From: Bifidobacterium sp.
GTDB lineage: Bacteria; Actinomycetota; Actinomycetes; Actinomycetales; Bifidobacteriaceae
Length of the DNA stretch: 64,000 nt
Assembly (NCBI GenBank): GCA_024104275.1
Contig: JAGGHK010000001.1
Location: 782,353-846,352 of the forward strand
Direction of reading: 5' to 3'
Notes under the pieces: generated by a model
What the model was told of the DNA's origin: nothing
Databases searched by the model: none
What the model saw: the letters and a program-made list of their open reading frames with translations, nothing else
In this document: positions 20,478 through 29,600 of the stretch, one piece after another
How the letters are laid out: every line of letters starts with the position of its first letter
How positions within the stretch are numbered: position 1 is the stretch's first letter
Made by a program: the position numbers and the translations under genes

Positions 20478-22640
20478 CTAGAGACGATTCCACTGGATAC
20501 CGCTGGGCTCGAGGTCGAAGTGTACGACCTGGCCTCGGGGAGTCCGCACATCCGTGGATTGCGGCCCCCCGGTGTTGTTGACCACGCAATACCATCCGGT
20601 CTCAGGGAAGCAGGCAACTTCACAATTCGGGTTCGAAGAACTATAGGCCTCATAATCCTGCTCACGATGGCTCGACCAGAACAATGCACGTTCAAGCAAC
20701 CGAGCGTTGACTACCGAGTATGGCAAGCCCGAGATGTAGACGCTTCGACCCTCACCATACTCGTTGGAGGCAAGCTGAACCTGGCCATCGTCTGCGCGGA
20801 GCAGGGTCGTCTGTTCATTAATCGGATAAGTGTTGAGAATTGGCTCACCAAAATCTATGACCGTTCCTTCAGGAATATCGGCTGTGATGAAGCTTTCAGC
20901 TGTCACTTCGGGGAAATACTTATCGACTGAAAGGGTTTGGAACCGTTCCTCATCGATGCCCAGCACATCAGCCAGTTGGAAGAATCTTCCCTGCCACTGC
21001 AGACTGGATGGCTCACCAACGCCGATAAAAGCGCCGCCGCGCCGCACCCAGGAACGCAGCAATGAAATCAAACGTTGATCCTTCCATATTGGTCCCCCGG
21101 TGAATGAGGTGTTGGCGGAACCAGCGTTGATAATTACGTCAATATCGGAATCGATACCCTGGCTGAGCACATCATCGAAACTGATGAAACGCACATTGAC
21201 GCGCATACCCGAAAGCGCTTCAAGGATGCCGTAGAACGAGTACGTCTGCTTATTAGGCAACGCATGCGCCACGGTGTACGCCATCCATGAACGCATTCTT
21301 CCCCAAGAATTGAGAATCGCCACGTTAAGGGCGCCCTTAGCGGGTCGGCCTCCTGTCTTTTCCTGCAAGTCACGGAATTGGTCGGCAATCCGGGATACCG
21401 CTTCGACGAACTTGGGGAACTTCGCCGCCAGAGAAAGATAGCCGCCGTAGCCCATCCGCGAGATGGGGCTGCGGAGAATGGCACGTCTTGCCTTACGCCA
21501 GTTGTCCCAGGCCTCAATACTGGGATCGTTACCTTCATAGAATGTGTCAGGGAAGAAATAGGGAAGGAAACGCCCCTCAGTGTATTTCACACCTTTGATG
21601 TCCGAAATCATACGTGTGGTGGTGCCGTCCCCGATGGATCCGACTACAGCATCCAAGCCAAGGTCCTCGAATCCGTCAAGATACGGCTCTGTTCCAATCC
21701 ACTGATCGCCGAGGAACATCATGGCCTCTTTACTGGCCTGATGAGTCATCGAAACGAGTTTTTTCACGTTGGCTCGCACGAAGCGAGAAAGGAAGGCAAT
21801 CCAATCGCGTTGCGCCTGACGCGGAACACGGAACGAGGAGTTGTAACAGCCTTCATCCACGAAGTCCTCCGGACGCAAGCGATAGCCATATTCGCGCTCG
21901 AAATCATCGAGGGCCTGCGGCGAGACGGTGCACGCGCACCCGAACCAATCGACAATCTTCTCGCGCCGTTTCTGATCAAAGAGCAGCGTGAACTGGTAAA
22001 AGAAGGTAGTGAATCTAACCACGTCGGTCTGCGGATTGTCCTTGAGCCATTTTTCGAACGTGTCGAATACGAACTCACGCGTGGCGTTGTGGTAGATGTC
22101 GAAAGGAATCTCGTGTTCCTTATCGCCCCAGTCGTTGGTGAGATGGTTGTACATCTCCACCGGATCCCAGATAATGTAGGCCAGGAACGAGACCGTATAC
22201 TCATGCATGGGCTCAGCATGTAGCACCACGGCCACATTGCTCTCCCGCTTGAGCGTCCAATCCTTGATATCGACCACCTCGCCGGTCGTCCGGTCGACGA
22301 CCTCCCAATATCTGTCAGGATCGGCGTCATAGTTCGGCTTCAACTGCTCATCGAAGAAACCTGACATAAAAGGAATCTCCACGGTGCCAGAAGTGGCGAG
22401 CACCCGCTGGCTGAGCAGATAAACCTGCGGCGTCTCATCCATATGCAGGGTAATCCATTCATTATGGGCGCGTGTTGGAAAGTAGGCACTGTATATCTTC
22501 TTGCCGAGTTTCAACATCTCGTCATCCAACGCAGTGCCATCCGAGTTCCGAATCGCGTCCGCTCCCCACAATTGGGCAAGCTCCTTGGTTTTCTCCGCGA
22601 AATTCTCCTCGCTAGGAATGGTAAAACGTCCCTCGCTCAT
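20478..22640 (-). CDS. lnpA: 1,3-beta-galactosyl-N-acetylhexosamine phosphorylase (GH112)
   Basis: LnpA phosphorolyses galacto-N-biose or lacto-N-biose into Gal-1-P and GalNAc or GlcNAc in the cytosol, saving one ATP. The 720-aa length is close to the B. longum enzyme (751). FLGDQWIGTEPY holds Asp312, matching the position of the reported general acid (Asp313). The start is MSEGRFTIPSEENFAEKT. The C-terminal half includes VNVRFISFDDVL and GGAFIGVGEPSS, consistent with the glutamine-amidotransferase-like domain of the family. AAGGA precedes ATG 22640. It follows the importer genes and the 59-aa peptide on the same strand. Confidence 0.96.
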   Translation of the reverse strand: MSEGRFTIPSEENFAEKTKELAQLWGADAIRNSDGTALDDEMLKLGKKIYSAYFPTRAHNEWITLHMDETPQVYLLSQRVLATSGTVEIPFMSGFFDEQLKPNYDADPDRYWEVVDRTTGEVVDIKDWTLKRESNVAVVLHAEPMHEYTVSFLAYIIWDPVEMYNHLTNDWGDKEHEIPFDIYHNATREFVFDTFEKWLKDNPQTDVVRFTTFFYQFTLLFDQKRREKIVDWFGCACTVSPQALDDFEREYGYRLRPEDFVDEGCYNSSFRVPRQAQRDWIAFLSRFVRANVKKLVSMTHQASKEAMMFLGDQWIGTEPYLDGFEDLGLDAVVGSIGDGTTTRMISDIKGVKYTEGRFLPYFFPDTFYEGNDPSIEAWDNWRKARRAILRSPISRMGYGGYLSLAAKFPKFVEAVSRIADQFRDLQEKTGGRPAKGALNVAILNSWGRMRSWMAYTVAHALPNKQTYSFYGILEALSGMRVNVRFISFDDVLSQGIDSDIDVIINAGSANTSFTGGPIWKDQRLISLLRSWVRRGGAFIGVGEPSSLQWQGRFFQLADVLGIDEERFQTLSVDKYFPEVTAESFITADIPEGTVIDFGEPILNTYPINEQTTLLRADDGQVQLASNEYGEGRSVYISGLPYSVVNARLLERALFWSSHREQDYEAYSSSNPNCEVACFPETGWYCVVNNTGGPQSTDVRTPRGQVVHFDLEPSGIQWNRL

Positions 22641-22758
22641 TGTTAATTCCTTCTATCAGCGTGCGGTCTACACATAGATAGCGGTCTTCGGCAAGTGCCC
22701 CGACATACGCCTGGGACCGCCCTCTATCGACACCGACTATTTTCTCATTGCAAAATAT

Positions 22759-22938
22759 TCAGCGATGTGTGTTGTTGTACAGCCAAAGCATGAAGACCAC
22801 CCCTACAAGGCCGACGCACTCCACGCCGAAACGGCTCCATGAAGTTGACCTCTGCCCCCAAACAGACAATCCGACAAAGACGACACACATCAGCAATTGC
22901 GCAGCAATCTTCAGTCCCGAACGCCATTTGTCACTCAT
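22759..22938 (-). CDS. Small two-helix membrane peptide coupled to the LNB/GNB importer
   Basis: This 59-aa frame is easily missed because of its length. It starts MSDKWRSGLKIAAQLLMCVV, then a short polar stretch (GQRSTSWSRFG) and a second hydrophobic segment (CVGLVGVVFMLWLY), giving two predicted membrane helices. Its ATG overlaps the TGA of the upstream permease as ATGA, and GGGAGG lies 6 nt before it, which is strong evidence for coupled translation. It ends 118 bp before lnpA. I do not recognise a named family with certainty; roles as an importer accessory subunit or assembly factor are inference. Confidence 0.8.
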   Translation of the reverse strand: MSDKWRSGLKIAAQLLMCVVFVGLSVWGQRSTSWSRFGVECVGLVGVVFMLWLYNNTHR

Positions 22939-23885
22939 TTGATACCTCCCATATTCGAAGTCTCAAGGAGCTTCTTTTGAACAAACACATAGAAAATCAG
23001 CACCGGTACCATGACAATCACCATGCCGGCATATAAACGGCCATAGTTGGTGGCCGCCTTCTGTGTCTGCATCAGATTCAGCAATCCGACCTGGACCGTA
23101 CGCTTATTGGGATCAGTCAGCAGCGTCTGCGCGATGATGTAATCATTCCAGTAACTCAGGAAATCAAAAAGCATCGCCATCGAGATCGCAGGACCTGCCA
23201 TCGGGAAAAAGATCCTCGTCATTATGGTGAACTGGGACGCGCCATCAAGCAGGGCCGCCTCCTCATAGGTCACGGGGATGGACGCGAAGAAATCTTTCAG
23301 CAGGTAAATGGTGAAAGGCAGCGATGTCGCCGCATACACCACCGCAAGCATGAATCGATTGTTGACAAAGAACCCGTTGGGGAACAACGCCGACAGAGAC
23401 TTGTCCGCCCCTACCAACATCAGAAAAATTGGGACGACGATGTAGTTGACGTTGATGAACAAGCCCGCCTGAATCGCCACATTGATGATTTTCTTGCCCG
23501 GAAAATCAAATCTCGCCAACACATAGGCACAAGGCAACGACACCACCAGAACGATGACCATGGCCATGAGCGTGACCAACACCGAGGTGACAAAGTAGCT
23601 GCCCAAGCTAGCGTCACGGAAGGCATCTACATAATTCTGCCAGTAGAAGCCTTTCGGCCATGCCCACGGGCTACCATAGAACTCGTTCTCTTGCTTGAAC
23701 GAAGCAACAAACACCCACAACACAGGAATCAGAATCGTCAGCGCCGAAAGGGTAATCGCCACCTGCCCCACTGCGCGTCCAATTGTCCATGCATGGCTAT
23801 CATGATGGCTTCTGGAGATATGGACGCGTTGACCAGAAGATCGTCCGTTTTTTGCCGTTGTAGCTATTCGCATAGTCGAATTCAT
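22935..23885 (-). CDS. ABC sugar transporter permease, MalG type
   Basis: The 316-aa protein has a cytoplasmic basic N terminus and six predicted membrane helices. The EAA loop reads EEAALLDGASQFTIMTRIFFP, the contact for the ATPase. With the neighbouring permease and binding protein it forms a CUT1-type importer. Position next to lnpA makes GNB/LNB the likely cargo (GltC-like). No ATP-binding protein is encoded here, as is common for actinobacterial CUT1 systems that share one ATPase. A strong AGGAGGGGGAG precedes the ATG. Confidence 0.9.
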   Translation of the reverse strand: MNSTMRIATTAKNGRSSGQRVHISRSHHDSHAWTIGRAVGQVAITLSALTILIPVLWVFVASFKQENEFYGSPWAWPKGFYWQNYVDAFRDASLGSYFVTSVLVTLMAMVIVLVVSLPCAYVLARFDFPGKKIINVAIQAGLFINVNYIVVPIFLMLVGADKSLSALFPNGFFVNNRFMLAVVYAATSLPFTIYLLKDFFASIPVTYEEAALLDGASQFTIMTRIFFPMAGPAISMAMLFDFLSYWNDYIIAQTLLTDPNKRTVQVGLLNLMQTQKAATNYGRLYAGMVIVMVPVLIFYVFVQKKLLETSNMGGIK

Positions 23886-23899
23886 CTTTTCTCCCCCTC

Positions 23900-24835
23900 C
23901 TAGAACTGCATCACTTCACGTTTGGTCGCTTGGTTGACGACCAACGAGAGAATGAAACTGAAGAGGAACAGCACCACGCCTATGGCCATACCGTAGCCGT
24001 AGGTCGAATTGGTGTACGCCTGATTGTACATATAACCCAGCACGGTCTGCGAGGCACCGTCCGGGCCACCATTGGTCATCGCCGTCACCAGAATGAAACT
24101 CATATTAATCGAGCTGATGATGAAGAACGTCAAGGTGGTACGGATGTTCTGCCATATCAGAGGTATCGTAATCGAGAAGAGCTGACGTATCTTCCCGGCC
24201 CCGTCGATTTGGGAAGCCTCGTATAATTCAGGATTCACACCGGCCATGGACGACATATACATGACCATGTAATAGCCCAAGGCCTGCCACACCATCGCGA
24301 ACGCGATGGAATAGATGACGATGCTCTGGTCTCCAAGCCACACCCGTTGCAGCGCCTTGAGGCCAAGAAAACCAAGAGTGCCGTTGACCAATCCCGTTTT
24401 CTGATCGTAAATCGCCGAAAAGATAGCGGCGATGACCACGGATGAGAGCACCGAGGGAATGTAGAGCACAAATCTCAGGAAACCTGACCCCGCAATCCGA
24501 TCCTGGGTCAGTACCGCTGCGAATATAATAGCCAACGGCAACGTCACCACGGCCACCAACACCAACAGCAATACCGTGTTCTGGCAGGCGTGAGCGAACT
24601 TCATGTCATGGCTCAACGTGACAAAATTAGAAAAACCAACGAATTGTTTTTCATCGGAAAAGCCACTCCACTTATAAAAGGACATCCGAAATACATTAAA
24701 CGTCGGAATTACCATAAAAATCAGAAATAAAACCACCGTGGGCAGTGCACATACCACACCGAAGATGGAGTGTTGCCGCTCCAGCTCAGTCTTTTTCTTT
24801 TTGGACCTCTTACGCGTCCGAGACGAAGCCACCAT
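23900..24835 (-). CDS. ABC sugar transporter permease, MalF type
   Basis: The 311-aa protein starts with a Lys/Arg-rich segment (RTRKRSKKKKTELERQ), followed by six predicted helices. The EAA loop ASQIDGAGKIRQLFSITIPL is typical of MalF/UgpA permeases. It is 14 bp upstream of the MalG-type gene and forms the heterodimer pore with it (GltB-like). GGGAG precedes the ATG. Confidence 0.9.
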   Translation of the reverse strand: MVASSRTRKRSKKKKTELERQHSIFGVVCALPTVVLFLIFMVIPTFNVFRMSFYKWSGFSDEKQFVGFSNFVTLSHDMKFAHACQNTVLLLVLVAVVTLPLAIIFAAVLTQDRIAGSGFLRFVLYIPSVLSSVVIAAIFSAIYDQKTGLVNGTLGFLGLKALQRVWLGDQSIVIYSIAFAMVWQALGYYMVMYMSSMAGVNPELYEASQIDGAGKIRQLFSITIPLIWQNIRTTLTFFIISSINMSFILVTAMTNGGPDGASQTVLGYMYNQAYTNSTYGYGMAIGVVLFLFSFILSLVVNQATKREVMQF

Positions 24836-24884
24836 TTTCTTGTCTCCCTCTACAACTTACAAAAACATTGAAAACCACTATGCT

Positions 24885-24919
24885 GTGGTGGTGGCCTCGA
24901 ACGAGTCCGGGACCACCAC
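24885..24919 (-). terminator. Intra-operon hairpin after the binding-protein gene
   Basis: GTGGTGGT pairs with ACCACCAC, extended by imperfect G/C pairs, in the 140-bp gap between the binding-protein gene and the first permease gene. Such stems commonly protect or attenuate the message so that the binding protein is made in excess. Confidence 0.5.
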
Positions 24920-24975
24920 ATCAACTGCCCATATCACTCAACCGCGAGATGATCAGGCGACAAACCAGCCAAAGA

Positions 24976-26313
24976 CTACTTGGACGCTGCAGCGTTCAAC
25001 GCGTTACTGGTCTCGTTGAGCGAGTTTTGCCAATCGGCAAGGCTCTTCTTGCCTGAAGCCACGGAATCAATGGCAGTGTAGAGATCGTCCTTAATGTTCT
25101 TACCCTCGACGGAAGCGGTGGCGGAGAAGGAACCGGTGATGGCCTTGACACCCGGCACCTTGTAGCCGTCATAGAAGATCTTCAGCGAATCATCGACCTG
25201 ATCAGCTGCGCCCTTAATCGGCTGGATGGCACCGGTCTTGGCGAAGATCTTGGCCGCGGCGTCAGAATAGAAATAGGCCATGAACTTCTTGGCGGCATCC
25301 TTGTTTTTGGCCTTCGCGGGAATCCACAACGCTTCGATGGTGGTGTTGATGTAGCGGGTGCCATTGGCCTTGACCGCAGGAGCGGGCATGAAGCCCCACT
25401 TGAATCCATTGGTGCGCGGGGCCTTCTTCATCTCATTGACCACCCAAGTGCCATTGGGCATGAAGATAGATTTGCCGTCAAGCACCGACTGTTGGTTCTT
25501 GGTGAAGTCCTGGGTGTTGGCATAACCGACGGTATTCGGGTTCAGATATTCGGTCACGAGTTTCTGCACCTTCTTGAGCGAATCGGTGGCCGGATCGGTC
25601 TTCCAAATGTCCTTCTTATACGTCATGACATTGTCATAGAAGTCTTTGCCGCCTTCATCCGCCAACAACGCGTTGAACAGCGAATCGAAGTAGCCGCTGG
25701 TTGAATAGGTGAACAGCGAAATTCCCTTGGCCTTGGCCTCATCTCCCAGTTTGAAGAACTCGTCCCAGGTGGTCGGCACCTTCCAACCATTCTGCTCAAG
25801 CAATGTCTGGTTATACACCAGACCGGTGGGAGAATAATACATCGGCATCAGATAGGTGTCCTTGCCGCCATACGGGTTGGTGTACAAACCAATGATGTCG
25901 CTGACCAGCTTTTGACGGACAGTCTTCTTCTCCCCCGGGACCTTGGTGTCGAGCACATCAGTGACGTTCTCGAGCGCATGGTCTTTGAGCATGGTCTCGA
26001 CAAGACCAGACTCATTGCCCTGCGCCATCTCGACGATATCAGGATAGTTACCGGCTTTCATTCCTGGAGTGATCTCGTCGCCAAGCTTGCTGGAAGTGGT
26101 GAGTTCAATCTTCACATTCGGGTTGAGCTTCTCATAGGCGGCGACAACCTGCTTGTAGATGTCCACACCATAGCCGCCCTTGAACGCCGCGAACTTGATG
26201 GTCGTCTTACCATTGTCGCTGGCCGTCTGCGAACCACAGGCGCCCACCGACAGCATCATCGCGCCGGCACCGACAATAGCCAATACCTTCTTTAAAGTAC
26301 CGAGCTTTCTCAC
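24976..26313 (-). CDS. Sugar-binding lipoprotein of the LNB/GNB ABC importer
   Basis: The 445-aa extracellular solute-binding protein (family 1) has a lipoprotein signal: basic MRKLGTLKK, a hydrophobic core and lipobox VGAC with Cys26. The mature part includes GNYPDIVEMAQGNESG and MPMYYSPTGLVYNQTLLEQN, typical of the CUT1 hinge-binding fold. Linkage to lnpA and engBF makes GNB/LNB the most probable ligand (GltA/GL-BP-like); that is context, not proof. It is the first gene of the minus-strand importer-lnpA transcript and divergent from engBF. Confidence 0.9.
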   Translation of the reverse strand: MRKLGTLKKVLAIVGAGAMMLSVGACGSQTASDNGKTTIKFAAFKGGYGVDIYKQVVAAYEKLNPNVKIELTTSSKLGDEITPGMKAGNYPDIVEMAQGNESGLVETMLKDHALENVTDVLDTKVPGEKKTVRQKLVSDIIGLYTNPYGGKDTYLMPMYYSPTGLVYNQTLLEQNGWKVPTTWDEFFKLGDEAKAKGISLFTYSTSGYFDSLFNALLADEGGKDFYDNVMTYKKDIWKTDPATDSLKKVQKLVTEYLNPNTVGYANTQDFTKNQQSVLDGKSIFMPNGTWVVNEMKKAPRTNGFKWGFMPAPAVKANGTRYINTTIEALWIPAKAKNKDAAKKFMAYFYSDAAAKIFAKTGAIQPIKGAADQVDDSLKIFYDGYKVPGVKAITGSFSATASVEGKNIKDDLYTAIDSVASGKKSLADWQNSLNETSNALNAAASK

Positions 26314-26430
26314 TTTGATACCTCCTCGTAATCAAGAAGAAAATCAGCCTCTTAGCCGCTTTCCTCTCAGTTCCTTTTTCCATGCAGCTCCAAGTATGCA
26401 ACAACTGCACTCACCTTTAATGTACACTAT

Positions 26431-26449
26431 GTTTCCAAAAATGGGAAAC
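26431..26449. promoter_or_regulatory. Candidate operator in the importer promoter
   Basis: GTTTCC and GGAAAC form a 6-7-6 dyad. On the minus strand it lies between a possible -35 (TTACAG) and a possible -10 (CATAGT) spaced by 17 nt, about 118 bp before the binding-protein start. A repressor bound there would block the promoter. Confidence 0.35.
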
Positions 26450-26506
26450 TGTAATTTTTTCAGCGTTTCACTTAAAATTTCTCATATTCGTAAAGAAATA
26501 CCATAG

Positions 26507-26525
26507 CTTTACTTTTCAAGTAAAG
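26507..26525. promoter_or_regulatory. 8-bp perfect dyad upstream of engBF
   Basis: CTTTACTT and AAGTAAAG are separated by 3 nt, 88 bp before the engBF start codon and within an A/T-rich stretch. It is a candidate regulator site for engBF or for both divergent transcripts. Confidence 0.4.
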
Positions 26526-26612
26526 ATTATTATCATAAATATTCCAGGTGACATCATTGGCAGTTGACTCCACCCGAAATCACTCAGTGTTGAGAGCACC
26601 AAGGAGAAGTTA

Positions 26613-29600
26613 ATGAAACATTTACATCATGTATTGTTCGTGGCACTGGCGGCTATGCTTTCAGCGGCGTTCACAGGTCAGGCTTCGTTTGCGGCACCCG
26701 CTCCGCCAACAGTCGAAGGACCACCCGAATCCGGAGACACAAAACCCATTCAACAACATCAGGATAGGATTCCAAACCCGCTAGACCAACCCGCTCCATC
26801 CAGCACACGCACTGCCAGCGAATGGGCACTCGAGGACTCCACGGGCACGGCGTCCATCGAAGATTACGGCAGTTGGGTCCATTTCGCGTCAGGCGACAAG
26901 AACGGCAACAGCCCGACGGGCACGCTCCCGGCGATAGCCGTATCGAAGACGGCCATCGACCTGAGACAGCCTCATGCGGTCAGGGCCACGCTCTTCTCAG
27001 GGAACACGCAGAACCGGTTCGGCTTCTACCTCGGCTATAAGGACCCGGGCAACGGCCTGTTCATCGGCTTCGATTCGGGCGGCTGGTTCTGGCAAAAATA
27101 CGCCGGCGGCGACGGGGATTATTTCAAAGGGAAACGCATTCCCGCGCCATCCTCGGGCAACCATACCGTTGAGATCGAATGGAGCGGAACGGTGGCCACA
27201 CTGTACATGGATGACGTCAAGGCCTTCGACGTGAATTACGGCGACATGACCGGCCTGACCGACCAATTGGCCATGAAGGCCGGGACATTCAATGGCGTCA
27301 CCACCAGCGAATACATCGCCAACTTCGGCGACTATGCCCCCGACGCCAACGAATACAGCGTTTCCGGAATCGTCAAGGACTCTGCCGGAAATCCCATCTC
27401 CGGCGTAGGCTTACGCGCCAGCGCCGGAAGGGACGATAAGGGGGCAAAAACCACCACCGAAGCCGACGGCACATTCACGTTGACAGGGCTGAAAACAGGC
27501 AAACACACGTTGCTTGTCTTCAAGCAAGGCTATGACGACCTGACACAGGACGTGAACATCGATCACACGAATCTGACCTTGCAAGACATCGTACTCACCA
27601 AGTCGGCCGAGATCTCGACCAAGACGCTGCGCAACGACGACATGGAGGCGGAAATCAACGAGCACTTCCCCTCGGTCATCCGGTACACGATGAAGAAGCA
27701 GGGCGGCAAGGTCATGTATGGCCAGACCAAGGACGTGCGCAACGTCGAAATCAACGGCACCAACGTGGCCCTCAAGGGTTCCGATGCCACATTCACCGAT
27801 CTCGGCCAGAACAAGGCACGCTACAACCTCAACGTCAAGGATCCCTCGAAGAACATCGACGCCACGCTTGTGGTCGACATGTCACTGAAGGCCAACAGCC
27901 TGGACATCAAGGTCGCAACCGTATGCAACAACGCCGGCGACAGCCATCCCGTACAGACCATCGCCTTCCCCGGCCAGTCCCTCGTCTCCGTGCGCTCGAA
28001 CCAGAGCGACCCGCAGTTCACCGGGACAAGGATGTCAAGCGACACCTCCAAGAACGGCGATACCACCTTCAAGATCGATCAGAACACACGGATCAACGAC
28101 GCCGGCGACTACATCTATGGCTTCGTCTCGGGTGGCGGACTGAGCGCGGGCCTGTGGAGCAACTCCGAGCACGACGGCACCACCGTGGAAGCAGTGGCCG
28201 GCGGCGCCAAGAACACCCGCGTCGTGGCCTCCACCCAGTCACTGGAAGGCGAGACCTCCTTGGGTCTGACCAGCGCACCATGGTATTACGACCGTGTCGT
28301 CACCGACTCGAAGAACACCAGTTACGCCGACGGCCCCACCACCATGCCGGAGGAGAAGATCGTCATCACCGGCGACGAGAACTCCGACGACACCGTCAAC
28401 TGGGAGGATGGAGCCATCGCCTACCGCTCCATCATGAACAACCCCTACAAGTCGGAGGAAGTGCCTGACCTCGTCTCGTACCGTATCGCCATGAATTTCG
28501 GCGGACAGGCGCAGAACCCGTTCCTGACCACTCTGGACAACGTCAAGAAAGTGGCTTTGAACACTGACGAACTCGGCCAGTCCGTATTGCTCAAGGGTTA
28601 CGCGAACGAGGGCCACGATTCCGGCCACCCTGATTACGGCGACATCGGCCACCGCATCGGCGGCGCGAGGGACATAAACACCCTGATGACCAGGGGCAAG
28701 CAGTATGGCGCCCGATTCGGCGTGCATGTCAACGCCAGCGAGATGTACCCCGAAGCCAAGGCCTTCAGCGAGGGCATGGCGCGACGTAACAGCTCCGGCG
28801 GCCTGCAGTACGGCTGGAACTGGCTCGACCAAGCGGTCGGCATCGACGGCATCTACGATCTCAATCACGGGCGCGCACAGCGTTTCGGCGACTTGAAGAA
28901 GAAGGTCGGCGACAACCTCGATTTCATCTATGTAGACGTCTGGGGCAACAACACCTCCGGCAAAGAGGACTCCTGGGAAACCAGAAAGCTCTCCAAGGAA
29001 ATCAACGACAACGGCTGGCGCATGGCCGACGAATGGGGCAGTGGCAACGAGTACGACGCCACATTCCAGCACTGGGCCGCCGATCTGACCTACGGCGGCA
29101 CCAAGCTGAAGGGCGAGAACTCCCAAGTGATGCGCTTCCTGCGCAACCATCAGAAGGACAGCTGGGTAGGCGACTACCCGAGCTATGGCGACGCGGCGAA
29201 AGCCCCATTGCTCGGCGGATACGACATGAAGGACTTCGAGGGATGGCAGGGACGCAACGACTACGCCGCCTACATCACCAACCTCTACACCCATGACCTC
29301 TCGACCAAGTTCCTGCAGCACTTCACCGTCAACCAGTGGGTCAACAACCCGCTCGACCCGACCGCCCCCAAGGACGCTTCGGTCAACAACGGCAACGAGC
29401 AGATCACGCTGGTCGACAGCCACGGCAACACCGTGGTGGTCAGCAGGGCTTCCAACACCATCTCCAGCGCCGATTACCGCAACCGCACCATCAAGCTCAA
29501 CGGCAATACGGTAGCCAGCGGCGCCGTGACCTCGGGCGACGACAAGATCGCCGGCAACGAGTCCTACCTGCTGCCCTGGCTCTGGAATGCCCAGACCGGC

